From positions 1-15,001 of the forward strand of contig CALGAO010000022.1 in NCBI GenBank assembly GCA_937957685.1: 15,001 nt of DNA, written 5' to 3'. Below are positions 1 through 6,598 of this stretch, in pieces. The notes beneath the pieces were generated by a model. It was not told the DNA's origin and searched no databases. It saw only the letters and a list, made by a program, of their open reading frames with translations. Made by a program: the position numbers and the translations under genes. Within the stretch, counting starts at the first letter, position 1. Every line of letters starts with the position of its first letter. Source of the stretch: an uncultured Paenibacillaceae bacterium. GTDB lineage: Bacteria; Bacillota; Bacilli; Paenibacillales; DA-C8.

Positions 1-447
1 GATCCGTGGCAGGATCCGCTGGGCGCCGGTTATCAGGCGATCCAGTCGCTGTACGCGATCGGTCCGGGCGGGCTGGTCGGGCTTGGCCTGGGCATGAGCC
101 GTCAGAAATACAACTATCTGCCTGAGCCGCAGAATGACTTTATCTTCTCGATCATCGCGGAAGAACTGGGATTCATCGGCGGAGCATTCGTCATCTTCCT
201 GTTCCTGCTGCTCGTATGGCGAGGCATGCGCACCGCGATCGCGGCTCCCGACACGTTCGGCAGCCTGCTCGCGGTCGGCATCGTCGGCATGTTCGCCGTG
301 CAGGTGATCATCAATATCGGCGTCGTGATCGGCATGTTCCCGGTCACGGGCATCACGCTGCCGCTCATCAGCGCAGGCGGTTCATCCCTGACGCTGATGC
401 TCACGGCGGTTGGCATCCTGTTGAATATATCCCGTTACGCGAGGTGA
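1..447 (+). CDS. spoVE: SEDS-family peptidoglycan glycosyltransferase SpoVE/FtsW, 3' end only
   Basis: This is the C-terminal 148 residues of a polytopic SEDS protein; the frame is open from base 1, so the gene starts outside the window. SEDS proteins polymerise lipid II into glycan strands at the septum with a partner class B PBP. Visible are the family signature GLGMSRQKYNYLPEPQNDFI (residues 29-48 of the fragment), the following IIAEELGFIGG, and three hydrophobic segments, ending with the conserved GITLPLISAGGSSL region near the C terminus. The position directly upstream of murG matches B. subtilis spoVE, which is needed for spore cortex synthesis. SpoVE and vegetative FtsW are paralogues and this fragment alone cannot separate them, so the symbol rests on gene order. 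The stop lies 7 nt before the murG start, and the end of this gene carries the murG ribosome-binding site (GAGGTGA at 441-447). Confidence 0.93.
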   Translation, partial: DPWQDPLGAGYQAIQSLYAIGPGGLVGLGLGMSRQKYNYLPEPQNDFIFSIIAEELGFIGGAFVIFLFLLLVWRGMRTAIAAPDTFGSLLAVGIVGMFAVQVIINIGVVIGMFPVTGITLPLISAGGSSLTLMLTAVGILLNISRYAR

Positions 448-454
448 GAATAGC

Positions 455-1576
455 ATGCGCGTCGTACTGAGCGGAGGAGGCACCGGCGGCCATATCTATC
501 CGGCGCTCGCCATAGCCAGGCATATCCAGGATATGGAGCCTGACAGCGAACTGCTCTATATCGGTTCCAGCCGCGGTCTCGAACGCGAGCTTGCGGAGAA
601 GTCGAACATTCCTTTCGAAGCGATCGAGATCACCGGATTCCGCAGAAGCCTGTCTCTGGACAATGTGAAGACGGTCATCCGCTTCCTGCGCGGTGTGAGG
701 CGCTCGAAGAAGCTGCTTAAGGCGTTCCGTCCGGACATCGTCGTCGGCACCGGCGGCTACGTGTGCGGTCCGGTCGTCTATGCGGCGGTGAGGCTCGGCA
801 TTCCCGCCGTCCTGCACGAGCAGAACGTCATCCCCGGTCTCACCAACGCTTTCCTGAGCCGATATGCCGATCTGCTGGCCGTCAGCTTCCCGGATTCGGA
901 GCGCAATTTCCCGAAGGCAAGGCGCGTCCTGTACACCGGCAACCCGAGAGCTTCCCAGGTGATCGCCGCCGATGCGAAGCGCGGCCGGGAATCGCTAGGC
1001 CTGGATCTGCGCGAGGGCGATCGGCTGGTCGTCGTCGTAGGCGGCAGCCGAGGCGCGCTCAGGATCAATGAATGCATGGTGGAGCTGGCGCAGCTGATCG
1101 CTTCGGAGAAGCCGCAGGGGCTTAAATTCCTGTTTATCACCGGAGAGAGCTACTATGAATCTACCGTTTCCAGATTGGAAGATACGATCCGACTTTCGAC
1201 CGATCGTCTGAAGGTGGTTCCTTACGTACATAACATGCCGGAGGTGCTGGCGGCCACATCGGTGATCGTCAGCCGTTCCGGCGCTTCCTCATTGGCGGAG
1301 ATAACCGCGCTTGGTCTGCCCTCCATCCTCATCCCATCGCCGAATGTGACGAACAATCACCAGGAAGCGAACGCCCGTTGGCTGGAGCGCGAAGGGGCGG
1401 CCAAGGTCATCCTGGAGCGCGATCTGAACGGCCGCGTCCTGTATGAAGCGATCATGCGGATCGCCTGCGACCCGATCCGCTATGAGCATATGTCGCTGCA
1501 GGCGAGAAGGCTGGGCAAGCGGGACGCGGCGGCGCTCATATACGAGGAGATGCGCAGGCTGCTCGCGCAGCGATGA
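455..1576 (+). CDS. murG: UDP-GlcNAc:undecaprenyl-PP-MurNAc-pentapeptide GlcNAc transferase MurG
   Basis: MurG adds GlcNAc to lipid I to make lipid II on the cytoplasmic face of the membrane. The 373-residue product is close to the usual length (about 360). It shows the N-terminal glycine loop GGGTGGH (7-13), HEQN (121-124) in the acceptor domain, a second glycine loop GGSRGA (196-201), and the C-terminal donor-site block SRSGASSLAE (273-282) followed by NNHQEANA (300-307). Together these define the two Rossmann-like GT-B domains of glycosyltransferase family 28. The ATG at 455 has its Shine-Dalgarno inside the end of the upstream SEDS gene, which implies co-transcription and possibly translational coupling. 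It supplies lipid II to the SEDS polymerase encoded just upstream. No oddities were seen. Confidence 0.98.
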   Translation: MRVVLSGGGTGGHIYPALAIARHIQDMEPDSELLYIGSSRGLERELAEKSNIPFEAIEITGFRRSLSLDNVKTVIRFLRGVRRSKKLLKAFRPDIVVGTGGYVCGPVVYAAVRLGIPAVLHEQNVIPGLTNAFLSRYADLLAVSFPDSERNFPKARRVLYTGNPRASQVIAADAKRGRESLGLDLREGDRLVVVVGGSRGALRINECMVELAQLIASEKPQGLKFLFITGESYYESTVSRLEDTIRLSTDRLKVVPYVHNMPEVLAATSVIVSRSGASSLAEITALGLPSILIPSPNVTNNHQEANARWLEREGAAKVILERDLNGRVLYEAIMRIACDPIRYEHMSLQARRLGKRDAAALIYEEMRRLLAQR

Positions 1577-1592
1577 CCGATGCTCTGGGCGA

Positions 1593-1643
1593 TTGTCACA
1601 CTCCCGTTGCGATTGACATAAGCTATCGTATAACGCGTGACAA
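1593..1643 (+). promoter_or_regulatory. Possible sigma-A promoter for murB within an inverted repeat
   Basis: In the 153-nt murG-murB spacer, TTGCGA (1607-1612), 16 nt and TATAAC (1629-1634) resemble a sigma-A promoter, matching 4/6 and 5/6 of consensus. The pair is bracketed by a perfect 7-bp inverted repeat, TTGTCAC (1593-1599) and GTGACAA (1637-1643), which could be an operator or chance. A TTGACA also occurs at 1613-1618, but no -10 is correctly spaced from it. Prediction by eye only. Confidence 0.3.
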
Positions 1644-1662
1644 CACCACGAGCACATCACAG

Positions 1663-1712
1663 AAGTGCGGCACTTGCCTGATCAAGAGTCAGACCGGTCT
1701 GTCATACCGGTA
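1663..1712 (+). repeat. Cluster of three short palindromes before the murB ribosome-binding site
   Basis: AAGTGC-G-GCACTT (1663-1675), CAGACCGGTCTG (1690-1701) and TACCGGTA (1705-1712) are perfect palindromes. They lie in 50 nt that end just before the Shine-Dalgarno AAGGAGGT (1715-1722) of murB. They could form RNA hairpins or bind a protein. No poly-T follows, so a terminator is unlikely. Confidence 0.5.
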
Positions 1713-1729
1713 CAAAGGAGGTTTCCCTG

Positions 1730-2635
1730 ATGCGCGAGTTCCTGGCTGAATTGCAAGAGGCAGGTTTGGGGGATGTGCTGATCGATGAACCGATGCGCAA
1801 ACATACGACCTGGAAGATCGGCGGACCAGCGGACTGCATGTTCATCCCCAAGGCCAAGGAGCAACTGGCGGCAGCCATCGCGATCATGAGTCGGCACGGC
1901 GTGCCGTGGATGGTGCTGGGCAGAGGCTCCAATACGCTGGTCACAGACAAAGGTATACGCGGCGTCGTTATCAAGCTGGGCGAAGGCTTCGACTGGGTGC
2001 GCTTTGATGGCGACAAGGTTCAGGCCGGCGGCGCATACTCATTCGTCAGCCTGTCCATGATGGCGGCGAAACAGGGCCTGACGGGGCTGGAATTTGCCGC
2101 GGGGATCCCGGGTTCGGTCGGCGGAGCGGTCTACATGAATGCCGGTGCGCATGGCTCGGATGTGTCACGGATACTAACAGGAGCTGAAGTTGTGCTGGAA
2201 TCAGGTGAATTGGCGCTGCTTGCGGCTGAGGACATGAGATTCGCCTATCGCCATTCCGTTCTGCAGGAGAGGAGGGGAATCGTCGTCTCGGCTGCTTTCC
2301 AGCTCGCCCACGGGGACCGCAAGGAGATCGCGGCGGCGATGGCAACCTACAAGGACCGCAGAATGAAGACGCAGCCGCTCAAGCAGGCTTGCGCGGGCAG
2401 CGTGTTTCGCAACCCGGAGAACACTTACGCGGCCAGATTGATCGAGAGCAGCGGGCTGAAGGGGAAGCGGATCGGCGGAGCGGAAGTGTCCACCCTGCAT
2501 GCCAATTTCATCGTGAATACCGGCAACGCCACAGCGGAAGACGTTCTCACCCTGATCCAACTGATCCAGGAGACGGTGAGCAAGCAGCATGGCATCCGGC
2601 TCATCCCGGAAGTCCTGGTGGTGGGTGAGCGGTAA
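1730..2635 (+). CDS. murB: UDP-N-acetylenolpyruvoylglucosamine reductase MurB
   Basis: MurB reduces UDP-GlcNAc-enolpyruvate with NADPH and FAD to give UDP-MurNAc in the cytoplasm. The 301-residue product matches the length of B. subtilis MurB. FAD-binding features are TTWKIGGPAD (26-35), GRGSN (64-68) and the block EFAAGIPGSVGGAVYMNAGA (121-140). The C-terminal substrate domain has CAGSVFRNP (221-229), whose Ser224 should be the proton donor, HANFIVN (257-263), and Glu294 in IPEV, the second conserved catalytic acid. The short form is consistent with type II MurB, typical of Gram-positives. The ATG at 1730 has a textbook AAGGAGGT seven bases upstream. The spacer before it (1577-1729) contains no gene but has a possible promoter and palindromes. 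murA follows 15 nt downstream; MurA makes the substrate of MurB, so consecutive steps are co-encoded. Confidence 0.98.
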   Translation: MREFLAELQEAGLGDVLIDEPMRKHTTWKIGGPADCMFIPKAKEQLAAAIAIMSRHGVPWMVLGRGSNTLVTDKGIRGVVIKLGEGFDWVRFDGDKVQAGGAYSFVSLSMMAAKQGLTGLEFAAGIPGSVGGAVYMNAGAHGSDVSRILTGAEVVLESGELALLAAEDMRFAYRHSVLQERRGIVVSAAFQLAHGDRKEIAAAMATYKDRRMKTQPLKQACAGSVFRNPENTYAARLIESSGLKGKRIGGAEVSTLHANFIVNTGNATAEDVLTLIQLIQETVSKQHGIRLIPEVLVVGER

Positions 2636-2650
2636 ATCGGAGGTGGGACT

Positions 2651-3931
2651 TTGGAGAAATTGGTCATTGAAGGCGGCAGGCCGCTGCAGGGAAGGATCCG
2701 CGTACATGGCTCGAAGAACGCGGCTCTGCCGATTCTGGCCGCCAGCATCATGGCACAGGGCAAGCACGTGATCAGCAACGTTCCGAACCTGCTGGATATC
2801 GACGTTATGCTCAGCATCCTGTCCGCGCTTGGATGCCGGACGGAAAGACATCATGAACATGTGGTCATCGATACGACGCATATCAGAACCTCGCATATCC
2901 CTGAAGAGTTGATGGGGCAGATGCGATCCTCGATCTTCCTCATGGGGCCGCTCCTCGCAAGATTCGGCCAGGTGACGGTGACGCAGCCGGGCGGCTGCGC
3001 GATCGGCGAACGCAAGATTGATCTGCATCTGCGCGGGTTGGAGGCGCTCGGAGCCCATATCCGCATCGACGGGGGAACGATCCATTGCACCGCCGAGCGC
3101 TTGCGCGGGGCGGACATCCTGCTCGACCTGCCGAGCGTGGGCGCAACGGAGAACATCCTCATGGCCGCCGTTCTGGCGGAAGGCCGGACGATCATCCGCA
3201 ATGCGGCGCGTGAACCGGAGATCGAGGATCTGCAGAACTACCTGAACGCGATGGGGGCGAAGGTCAGCGGAGCCGGCACCAGCACGATCACGATCGATGG
3301 CGTGGAAGCTCTCCGCTGCTGTCAATATGCGGTCATCCCGGACAGGATCGTCGCCGGCACGCTGATGGTGGCCGCGGCCGTCACCCGCGGCGATGTGACG
3401 CTGACCGGCGTCTCTCCGGAGCACCTCACCGCCATCACGCATGTGCTCCGTCAGGCAGGTGTTCAAATTGACATATCCGATGATATAATGAGAATATCGT
3501 GCCCTGGGCGGACGCGTGCGATCGACCGCATCGTCACGCAGCCTTATCCGGCCTTTCCTACGGATATGCAACCGCAGCTGATGGTTCTGTTCTCTCTGTC
3601 ATACGGAACAAGCATCATCAAGGAGACGATCTTTGAGGGCAGATTCAAGCATGTAGATGAATTGAACCGCATGGGTGCCGATATACGCGTGGATATGCAT
3701 TCCGCGTTTGTGCGCGGCGTGCCGAGGCTGTACGGGGCGACCGTCGAAGCGACCGATCTGAGAGCCGGCGCGGCGCTCGTGATCGCTGGACTCGCCGCCG
3801 TTGGCACGACGATCGTCGAACAGGTTCATCACATCGATCGCGGCTATGATCGCATCGAGGAGATGTTTGCCGGTCTCGGAGCGCGGATCACCCGCTATGC
3901 GAGCGCACCTGCCGAGCGAAGCATCGGTTAG
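2651..3931 (+). CDS. murA: UDP-N-acetylglucosamine 1-carboxyvinyltransferase MurA
   Basis: MurA transfers enolpyruvate from PEP to UDP-GlcNAc, the first committed step of peptidoglycan synthesis and the fosfomycin target. The 426-residue product has normal length. Lys22-Asn23 in HGSKNAALP (19-27), the catalytic cysteine Cys116 in QPGGCAIGE (112-120), Asp305 in AFPTDMQPQ (301-309) and Arg371 in DLRAGAA (369-375) are all present, so the enzyme should be active and fosfomycin-sensitive in type. The start is TTG at 2651, chosen because CGGAGGTG (2638-2645) is correctly spaced and the protein then begins MEKLVIEGG as expected for the family. Firmicutes often carry two murA paralogues; which one this is cannot be told here. 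In B. subtilis murB is followed directly by divIB, so murA at this place is a lineage difference. The gene ends with tandem in-frame stops, TAG TGA (3929-3934). Confidence 0.98.
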   Translation: MEKLVIEGGRPLQGRIRVHGSKNAALPILAASIMAQGKHVISNVPNLLDIDVMLSILSALGCRTERHHEHVVIDTTHIRTSHIPEELMGQMRSSIFLMGPLLARFGQVTVTQPGGCAIGERKIDLHLRGLEALGAHIRIDGGTIHCTAERLRGADILLDLPSVGATENILMAAVLAEGRTIIRNAAREPEIEDLQNYLNAMGAKVSGAGTSTITIDGVEALRCCQYAVIPDRIVAGTLMVAAAVTRGDVTLTGVSPEHLTAITHVLRQAGVQIDISDDIMRISCPGRTRAIDRIVTQPYPAFPTDMQPQLMVLFSLSYGTSIIKETIFEGRFKHVDELNRMGADIRVDMHSAFVRGVPRLYGATVEATDLRAGAALVIAGLAAVGTTIVEQVHHIDRGYDRIEEMFAGLGARITRYASAPAERSIG

Positions 3932-3955
3932 TGAGCACCCCGCACCCGCCGTCTG

Positions 3956-4085
3956 TCGGTTCCGGACAGTCCGGATCCGACGGGCGGCGCCGCGGCAAGG
4001 TCCGGATTCATCCCGCATGAGGGATCCGGACAAGGCGGACAAGCTCTCCTGTGCGATATGGGCTGCATCCTGCGGCTAATCGCAC
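3956..4085 (+). repeat. Three consecutive hairpins in the murA-divIB spacer
   Basis: The 204-nt spacer holds three inverted repeats. (1) TCGGTTCCGGA (3956-3966), loop CAG, TCCGGATCCGA (3970-3980): 10 of 11 pairs. (2) GTCCGGAT (4000-4007) with ATCCGGAC (4024-4031): perfect 8 bp, with TCAT/ATGA (4008-4011/4017-4020) pairing inside. (3) GTGCGAT (4051-4057) with ATCGCAC (4079-4085): perfect 7 bp. The first two share the TCCGGATCC sequence, so they are also repeats of each other. No T-tract follows any of them, so they are not classical intrinsic terminators. A palindrome GCGGCGCCGC (3984-3993) sits between hairpins 1 and 2. A structured intercistronic RNA affecting divIB expression or mRNA stability is an inference. 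Confidence 0.55.
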
Positions 4086-4135
4086 GACCCATGCGCGTCA
4101 GGTCGAGTATTCCAAATTCCTGGTGGTGGACGAGA

Positions 4136-4939
4136 ATGGCTGCACGCTCGCAGATGCCGGTCATGCGTGAGGCTCGGCCGAAGAGCCGCAGCAAGAGAAG
4201 CAGAAGACTCGGTTTCCTGCTGATGCTCTTTTTTATTACTATACTCTTGCTTCTGTTTTTTCATTCCTCTTTTAGCAGGATCACGCTGATCGAGATAGAA
4301 GGCAATAACCACGTCACGAGGGAGGAGATCCTCGAGGCAAGCGGCATCGAGCTGAACGATCATTTCTTCATGACGACCGCCGAGACGATCCGGAAGCGGG
4401 TTGTGCAGATCGGGATTATCGAGGAGGCATCGGTCACCAAGAAATTTCCGGGCTATGTGCATATCGAGGTGAAGGAATATCCGGAGGTCGCCTACGAGAT
4501 CGGCGCGGATGGCAAGCTGCAGGTGCTGCTGGCAAACGGCGCGGCACTCCCGCTGGCGGACAGCAGCGTGGTCATCGACAAGCCAATCCTGACCGGCTGG
4601 GAGGATCAGGAGATGAAGAAGAAGCTGACGGAGACGCTGGCCGGCATCTCCTCCGAATTGCTCACGGACATATCGGAGATCAGGCATGAGCCGAGTCCGC
4701 CCGCTTATCCGGACAAGATCATCATGTACACGCGCTCCTACTTCCAGGTCGAGACGACCATCGAGAAGCTGCCGGAGAAGATCCTGGTGTACAGACCGAT
4801 CATCGAGAATCAGCTCGATCAGGATGTCCACGGAGGCATCATCTCACTCCTGGAGATAGACCGGTTCAGACCGTATCCGGAGCCGTCCCAGGGGGAGGAG
4901 AGCTCTGAAGAAGCGCAACCGACAATGGACAACCCGTGA
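4136..4939 (+). CDS. divIB: Cell division protein DivIB/FtsQ
   Basis: DivIB/FtsQ is a bitopic divisome protein that, with FtsL and DivIC, regulates septal synthesis. With the start used here (267 residues, close to about 263 in B. subtilis) there is a basic cytoplasmic tail rich in Arg/Lys, one transmembrane helix (about residues 25-45, LGFLLMLFFITILLLLFF), and a POTRA domain (about 47-115) opening with ITLIEIEGNNHVTREEIL. An FtsQ/DivIB beta domain follows, then an acidic tail (GEESSEEAQ). The start is uncertain. ATG 4136 has a modest GGTGGTGGA upstream; ATG 4154 and ATG 4163 are also in frame and keep the same membrane topology. The frame stays open back to 3935 and includes ATG 4058, but residues there (WWWTRM) look non-coding. 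Upstream lies the hairpin-rich spacer. Identity is secure, the N terminus is not. Confidence 0.93.
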   Translation: MAARSQMPVMREARPKSRSKRSRRLGFLLMLFFITILLLLFFHSSFSRITLIEIEGNNHVTREEILEASGIELNDHFFMTTAETIRKRVVQIGIIEEASVTKKFPGYVHIEVKEYPEVAYEIGADGKLQVLLANGAALPLADSSVVIDKPILTGWEDQEMKKKLTETLAGISSELLTDISEIRHEPSPPAYPDKIIMYTRSYFQVETTIEKLPEKILVYRPIIENQLDQDVHGGIISLLEIDRFRPYPEPSQGEESSEEAQPTMDNP

Positions 4940-4973
4940 TGCGGTTGAGTCCGGTGACGGCTCCAACGGACGG

Positions 4974-5135
4974 ATGGAAAAGCGAGGAAACAGAAGTATA
5001 AATTACATGACGCCTGATGACGAAATCCGACACGTTCCCCAAAAAACAGACTACTCAATGGTTGGAATTAATGCTATTATTGTGATTATGGTATTAATAG
5101 TCTATTCTGGGCTCTTTGATATTTGTCACGCCTGA
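4974..5135 (+). CDS. Possible small single-pass membrane protein downstream of divIB
   Basis: A 53-codon frame opens with ATG 4974 and ends at TGA 5133. The product begins MEKRGNRSINYMTPDDEIRH, is polar and charged for about 28 residues, then has one clear hydrophobic segment (about 29-48, MVGINAIIVIMVLIVYSGLF) and a very short tail. There is no good Shine-Dalgarno before this ATG. However, the frame runs open upstream through the end of divIB to a CTG at 4905, preceded by GGGGGAGGAG (4891-4900). Starting there would give 76 residues beginning LKKRNRQW. Its stop codon abuts a terminator-like hairpin. I do not recognise the family. B. subtilis has ylxW, ylxX and sbp between divIB and ftsA; I see no convincing match to any of them. 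AT-rich spacers can produce hydrophobic frames by chance, so confidence is low. Confidence 0.33.
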   Translation: MEKRGNRSINYMTPDDEIRHVPQKTDYSMVGINAIIVIMVLIVYSGLFDICHA

Positions 5136-5162
5136 TTTTTCGGCAAAAATCTTAATTTTTTT
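5134..5162 (+). terminator. Weak intrinsic terminator-like hairpin before the ftsA promoters
   Basis: GATTTTT (5134-5140), loop CGGC, AAAAATC (5145-5151) is a perfect 7-bp inverted repeat followed by TTAA and a 7-T run (5156-5162). The stem is AT-rich, so termination would be inefficient. It could end transcripts from the murB-murA-divIB side before the ftsA promoters. Confidence 0.35.
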
Positions 5163-5171
5163 ATCCATAAA

Positions 5172-5198
5172 AAAGGTTTAAAAAAAACTGTGTGGAAT
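5172..5198 (+). promoter_or_regulatory. Candidate sigma-H promoter upstream of ftsA
   Basis: AAAGGTTTA (5172-5180) matches the sigma-H -35 pattern RnAGGAwww except for T at the last core base. GTGGAAT (5192-5198) matches the -10 pattern RnnGAAT fully, with 11 nt between. In B. subtilis, ftsAZ has a sigma-H promoter (P2) that raises FtsZ at sporulation onset for asymmetric division. The location fits that role. Motif match by eye only. Confidence 0.42.
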
Positions 5199-5238
5199 AT
5201 TAAGAGAAGGCTTTGTTCTCATACAACGGCATGCAACA

Positions 5239-5267
5239 TTGACTGGGCAATTACGTGCTGACATAGA
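5239..5267 (+). promoter_or_regulatory. Candidate sigma-A promoter for ftsA-ftsZ
   Basis: TTGACT (5239-5244, 5/6 of consensus), 17 nt, then CATAGA (5262-5267, 3/6) preceded by TGA, an extended -10 element. Transcription would start near 5274, leaving a leader of about 55 nt before the TTG start of ftsA. This would be the vegetative promoter. A weaker alternative is TTGGAA (5062-5067) with TGTGATTAT (5081-5089). Confidence 0.42.
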
Positions 5268-5329
5268 CAAATCCGGCAGCGATTTGGCTCGTCATGGTAC
5301 TAGATAATCGATATGGGAGGTGCCTCGGG

Positions 5330-6571
5330 TTGAGCAGCAGCAATGACATCATTGTCAGTTTGGACATTGGGACATCCAAGGTTCGGGTGATCATCGGCGA
5401 AGTGAACAACGGATCGATCAATATCATCGGCGTTGGAACTGCTGACTCGGAGGGAATTCGAAAAGGTTCGATCGTGGATATCGACCAGACGGTTCAATCC
5501 ATTCGCAAGGCAGTGGACTATGCGGAACGCATGGTTGGCATACAGATCTCGGAAGTGTACGTAGGCATCGCAGGCAATCATATCGCTCTTCAATCCAGCC
5601 ATGGAGTGGTAGCTGTATCGAACGAGGATCGGGAGATCGGCAATGTCGATATCGAACGGGTGCTGCAGGCAGCGCGCGTCATCGCGGTTCCGCCGGAGAG
5701 GGAGATCATCGGCGTGCTACCGAAGCAATTTATCGTGGACGGCCTGGAAGGGATCTTCGATCCGCGAGGCATGATCGGGGTTCGGCTGGAGGTCGATGCG
5801 ACGATCATCACCGGTTCCAAGACGGCTGTACATAATCTGCTCAAATGCGTGGACAAGGCGGGGCTGAAGGCGGCGGACCTCGTGCTGATGTCGCTGGCTG
5901 CCGGAGAGATGGCATTGTCCAAGGATGAGAAGTCCATGGGTACCGTGCTGGTGGATATTGGCGCCGGATCGACGACGATCGCCGTATATGACCAGGGCAA
6001 CATGGTCGCCACCTCCACCCTGCCGATCGGCGGCGAATACATCACGAACGACATCTCGATCGGACTCAGGACGCAGACCGATGTGGCCGAGAAGCTGAAG
6101 CTCAAGTACGGTTGTGCGCTGATCCAGGATGCGGACGAGGATCAAACCTTCAAGGTTCACCGCATCGGCAGCAATGCCGAGAAGGAATACAATCAGGTCG
6201 ATCTGGCCAATATTATCGAACCGCGCGTGCAGGAGATCTTCCAGCTGATCCGTCAGGAAGTGGCGCGACTTGGTGTAAAGGAACTGGCAGGCGGGTACGT
6301 GCTCACCGGCGGAACGGTTTCCATGCCCGGTGTGGTGGCGCTTGCCCAGAGCGAGCTGAGAACATCCGTGCGCATCGCTGTTCCTGACTTTATCGGTGTC
6401 AGGGATCCGTCATATACATCCGGAGTTGGCATAATTCATTACGTGATGAAGTATATGCGCGGTGTCAAATCTGGCAGTTCAAGAAAAGCGGTCAGCAAGA
6501 AGGCTGGTAAGCCGGATGAGCCGGGTCTGTTCGCCAAACTGCGCAACTGGCTTAGCGAATTTGTCAACTAG
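5330..6571 (+). CDS. ftsA: Actin-like cell division protein FtsA
   Basis: FtsA is a bacterial actin homologue that binds ATP, polymerises and tethers FtsZ filaments to the membrane. With the TTG start at 5330 it has 413 residues. Visible are phosphate-1 LDIGTSKV (11-18), the family-specific 1C domain (about 84-162), phosphate-2 VDIGAGSTT (208-216) and the adenosine motif YVLTGGTVSMPG (323-334). A C-terminal amphipathic helix, GLFAKLRNWLSEFV (399-412), is the membrane-targeting sequence, joined by a short basic linker. TTG 5330 is chosen over ATG 5294 because GGGAGGTG (5315-5322) is ideally spaced, and the extra 12 residues from 5294 are not FtsA-like. It is 27 nt upstream of ftsZ, so the two are co-transcribed. 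The 390-nt spacer before it contains promoters, a weak terminator and the possible small ORF. Confidence 0.97.
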   Translation: MSSSNDIIVSLDIGTSKVRVIIGEVNNGSINIIGVGTADSEGIRKGSIVDIDQTVQSIRKAVDYAERMVGIQISEVYVGIAGNHIALQSSHGVVAVSNEDREIGNVDIERVLQAARVIAVPPEREIIGVLPKQFIVDGLEGIFDPRGMIGVRLEVDATIITGSKTAVHNLLKCVDKAGLKAADLVLMSLAAGEMALSKDEKSMGTVLVDIGAGSTTIAVYDQGNMVATSTLPIGGEYITNDISIGLRTQTDVAEKLKLKYGCALIQDADEDQTFKVHRIGSNAEKEYNQVDLANIIEPRVQEIFQLIRQEVARLGVKELAGGYVLTGGTVSMPGVVALAQSELRTSVRIAVPDFIGVRDPSYTSGVGIIHYVMKYMRGVKSGSSRKAVSKKAGKPDEPGLFAKLRNWLSEFVN

Positions 6572-6598
6572 CGGATATTAGTGAGGGGGAAAATGACG

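Noticed and set aside
2201..3571. A 456-codon minus-strand frame opposite murB and murA
   Set aside because: Antisense shadow of two clear enzymes, with Arg/His/Asp-rich translation and no recognisable motif.
3935..4135. N-terminal extension of DivIB back to 4058 or 3935
   Set aside because: The frame is open but residues such as WWWTRM and the Pro/Arg-rich composition are not family-like. No good ribosome-binding site precedes ATG 4058, and the region is dominated by hairpins.
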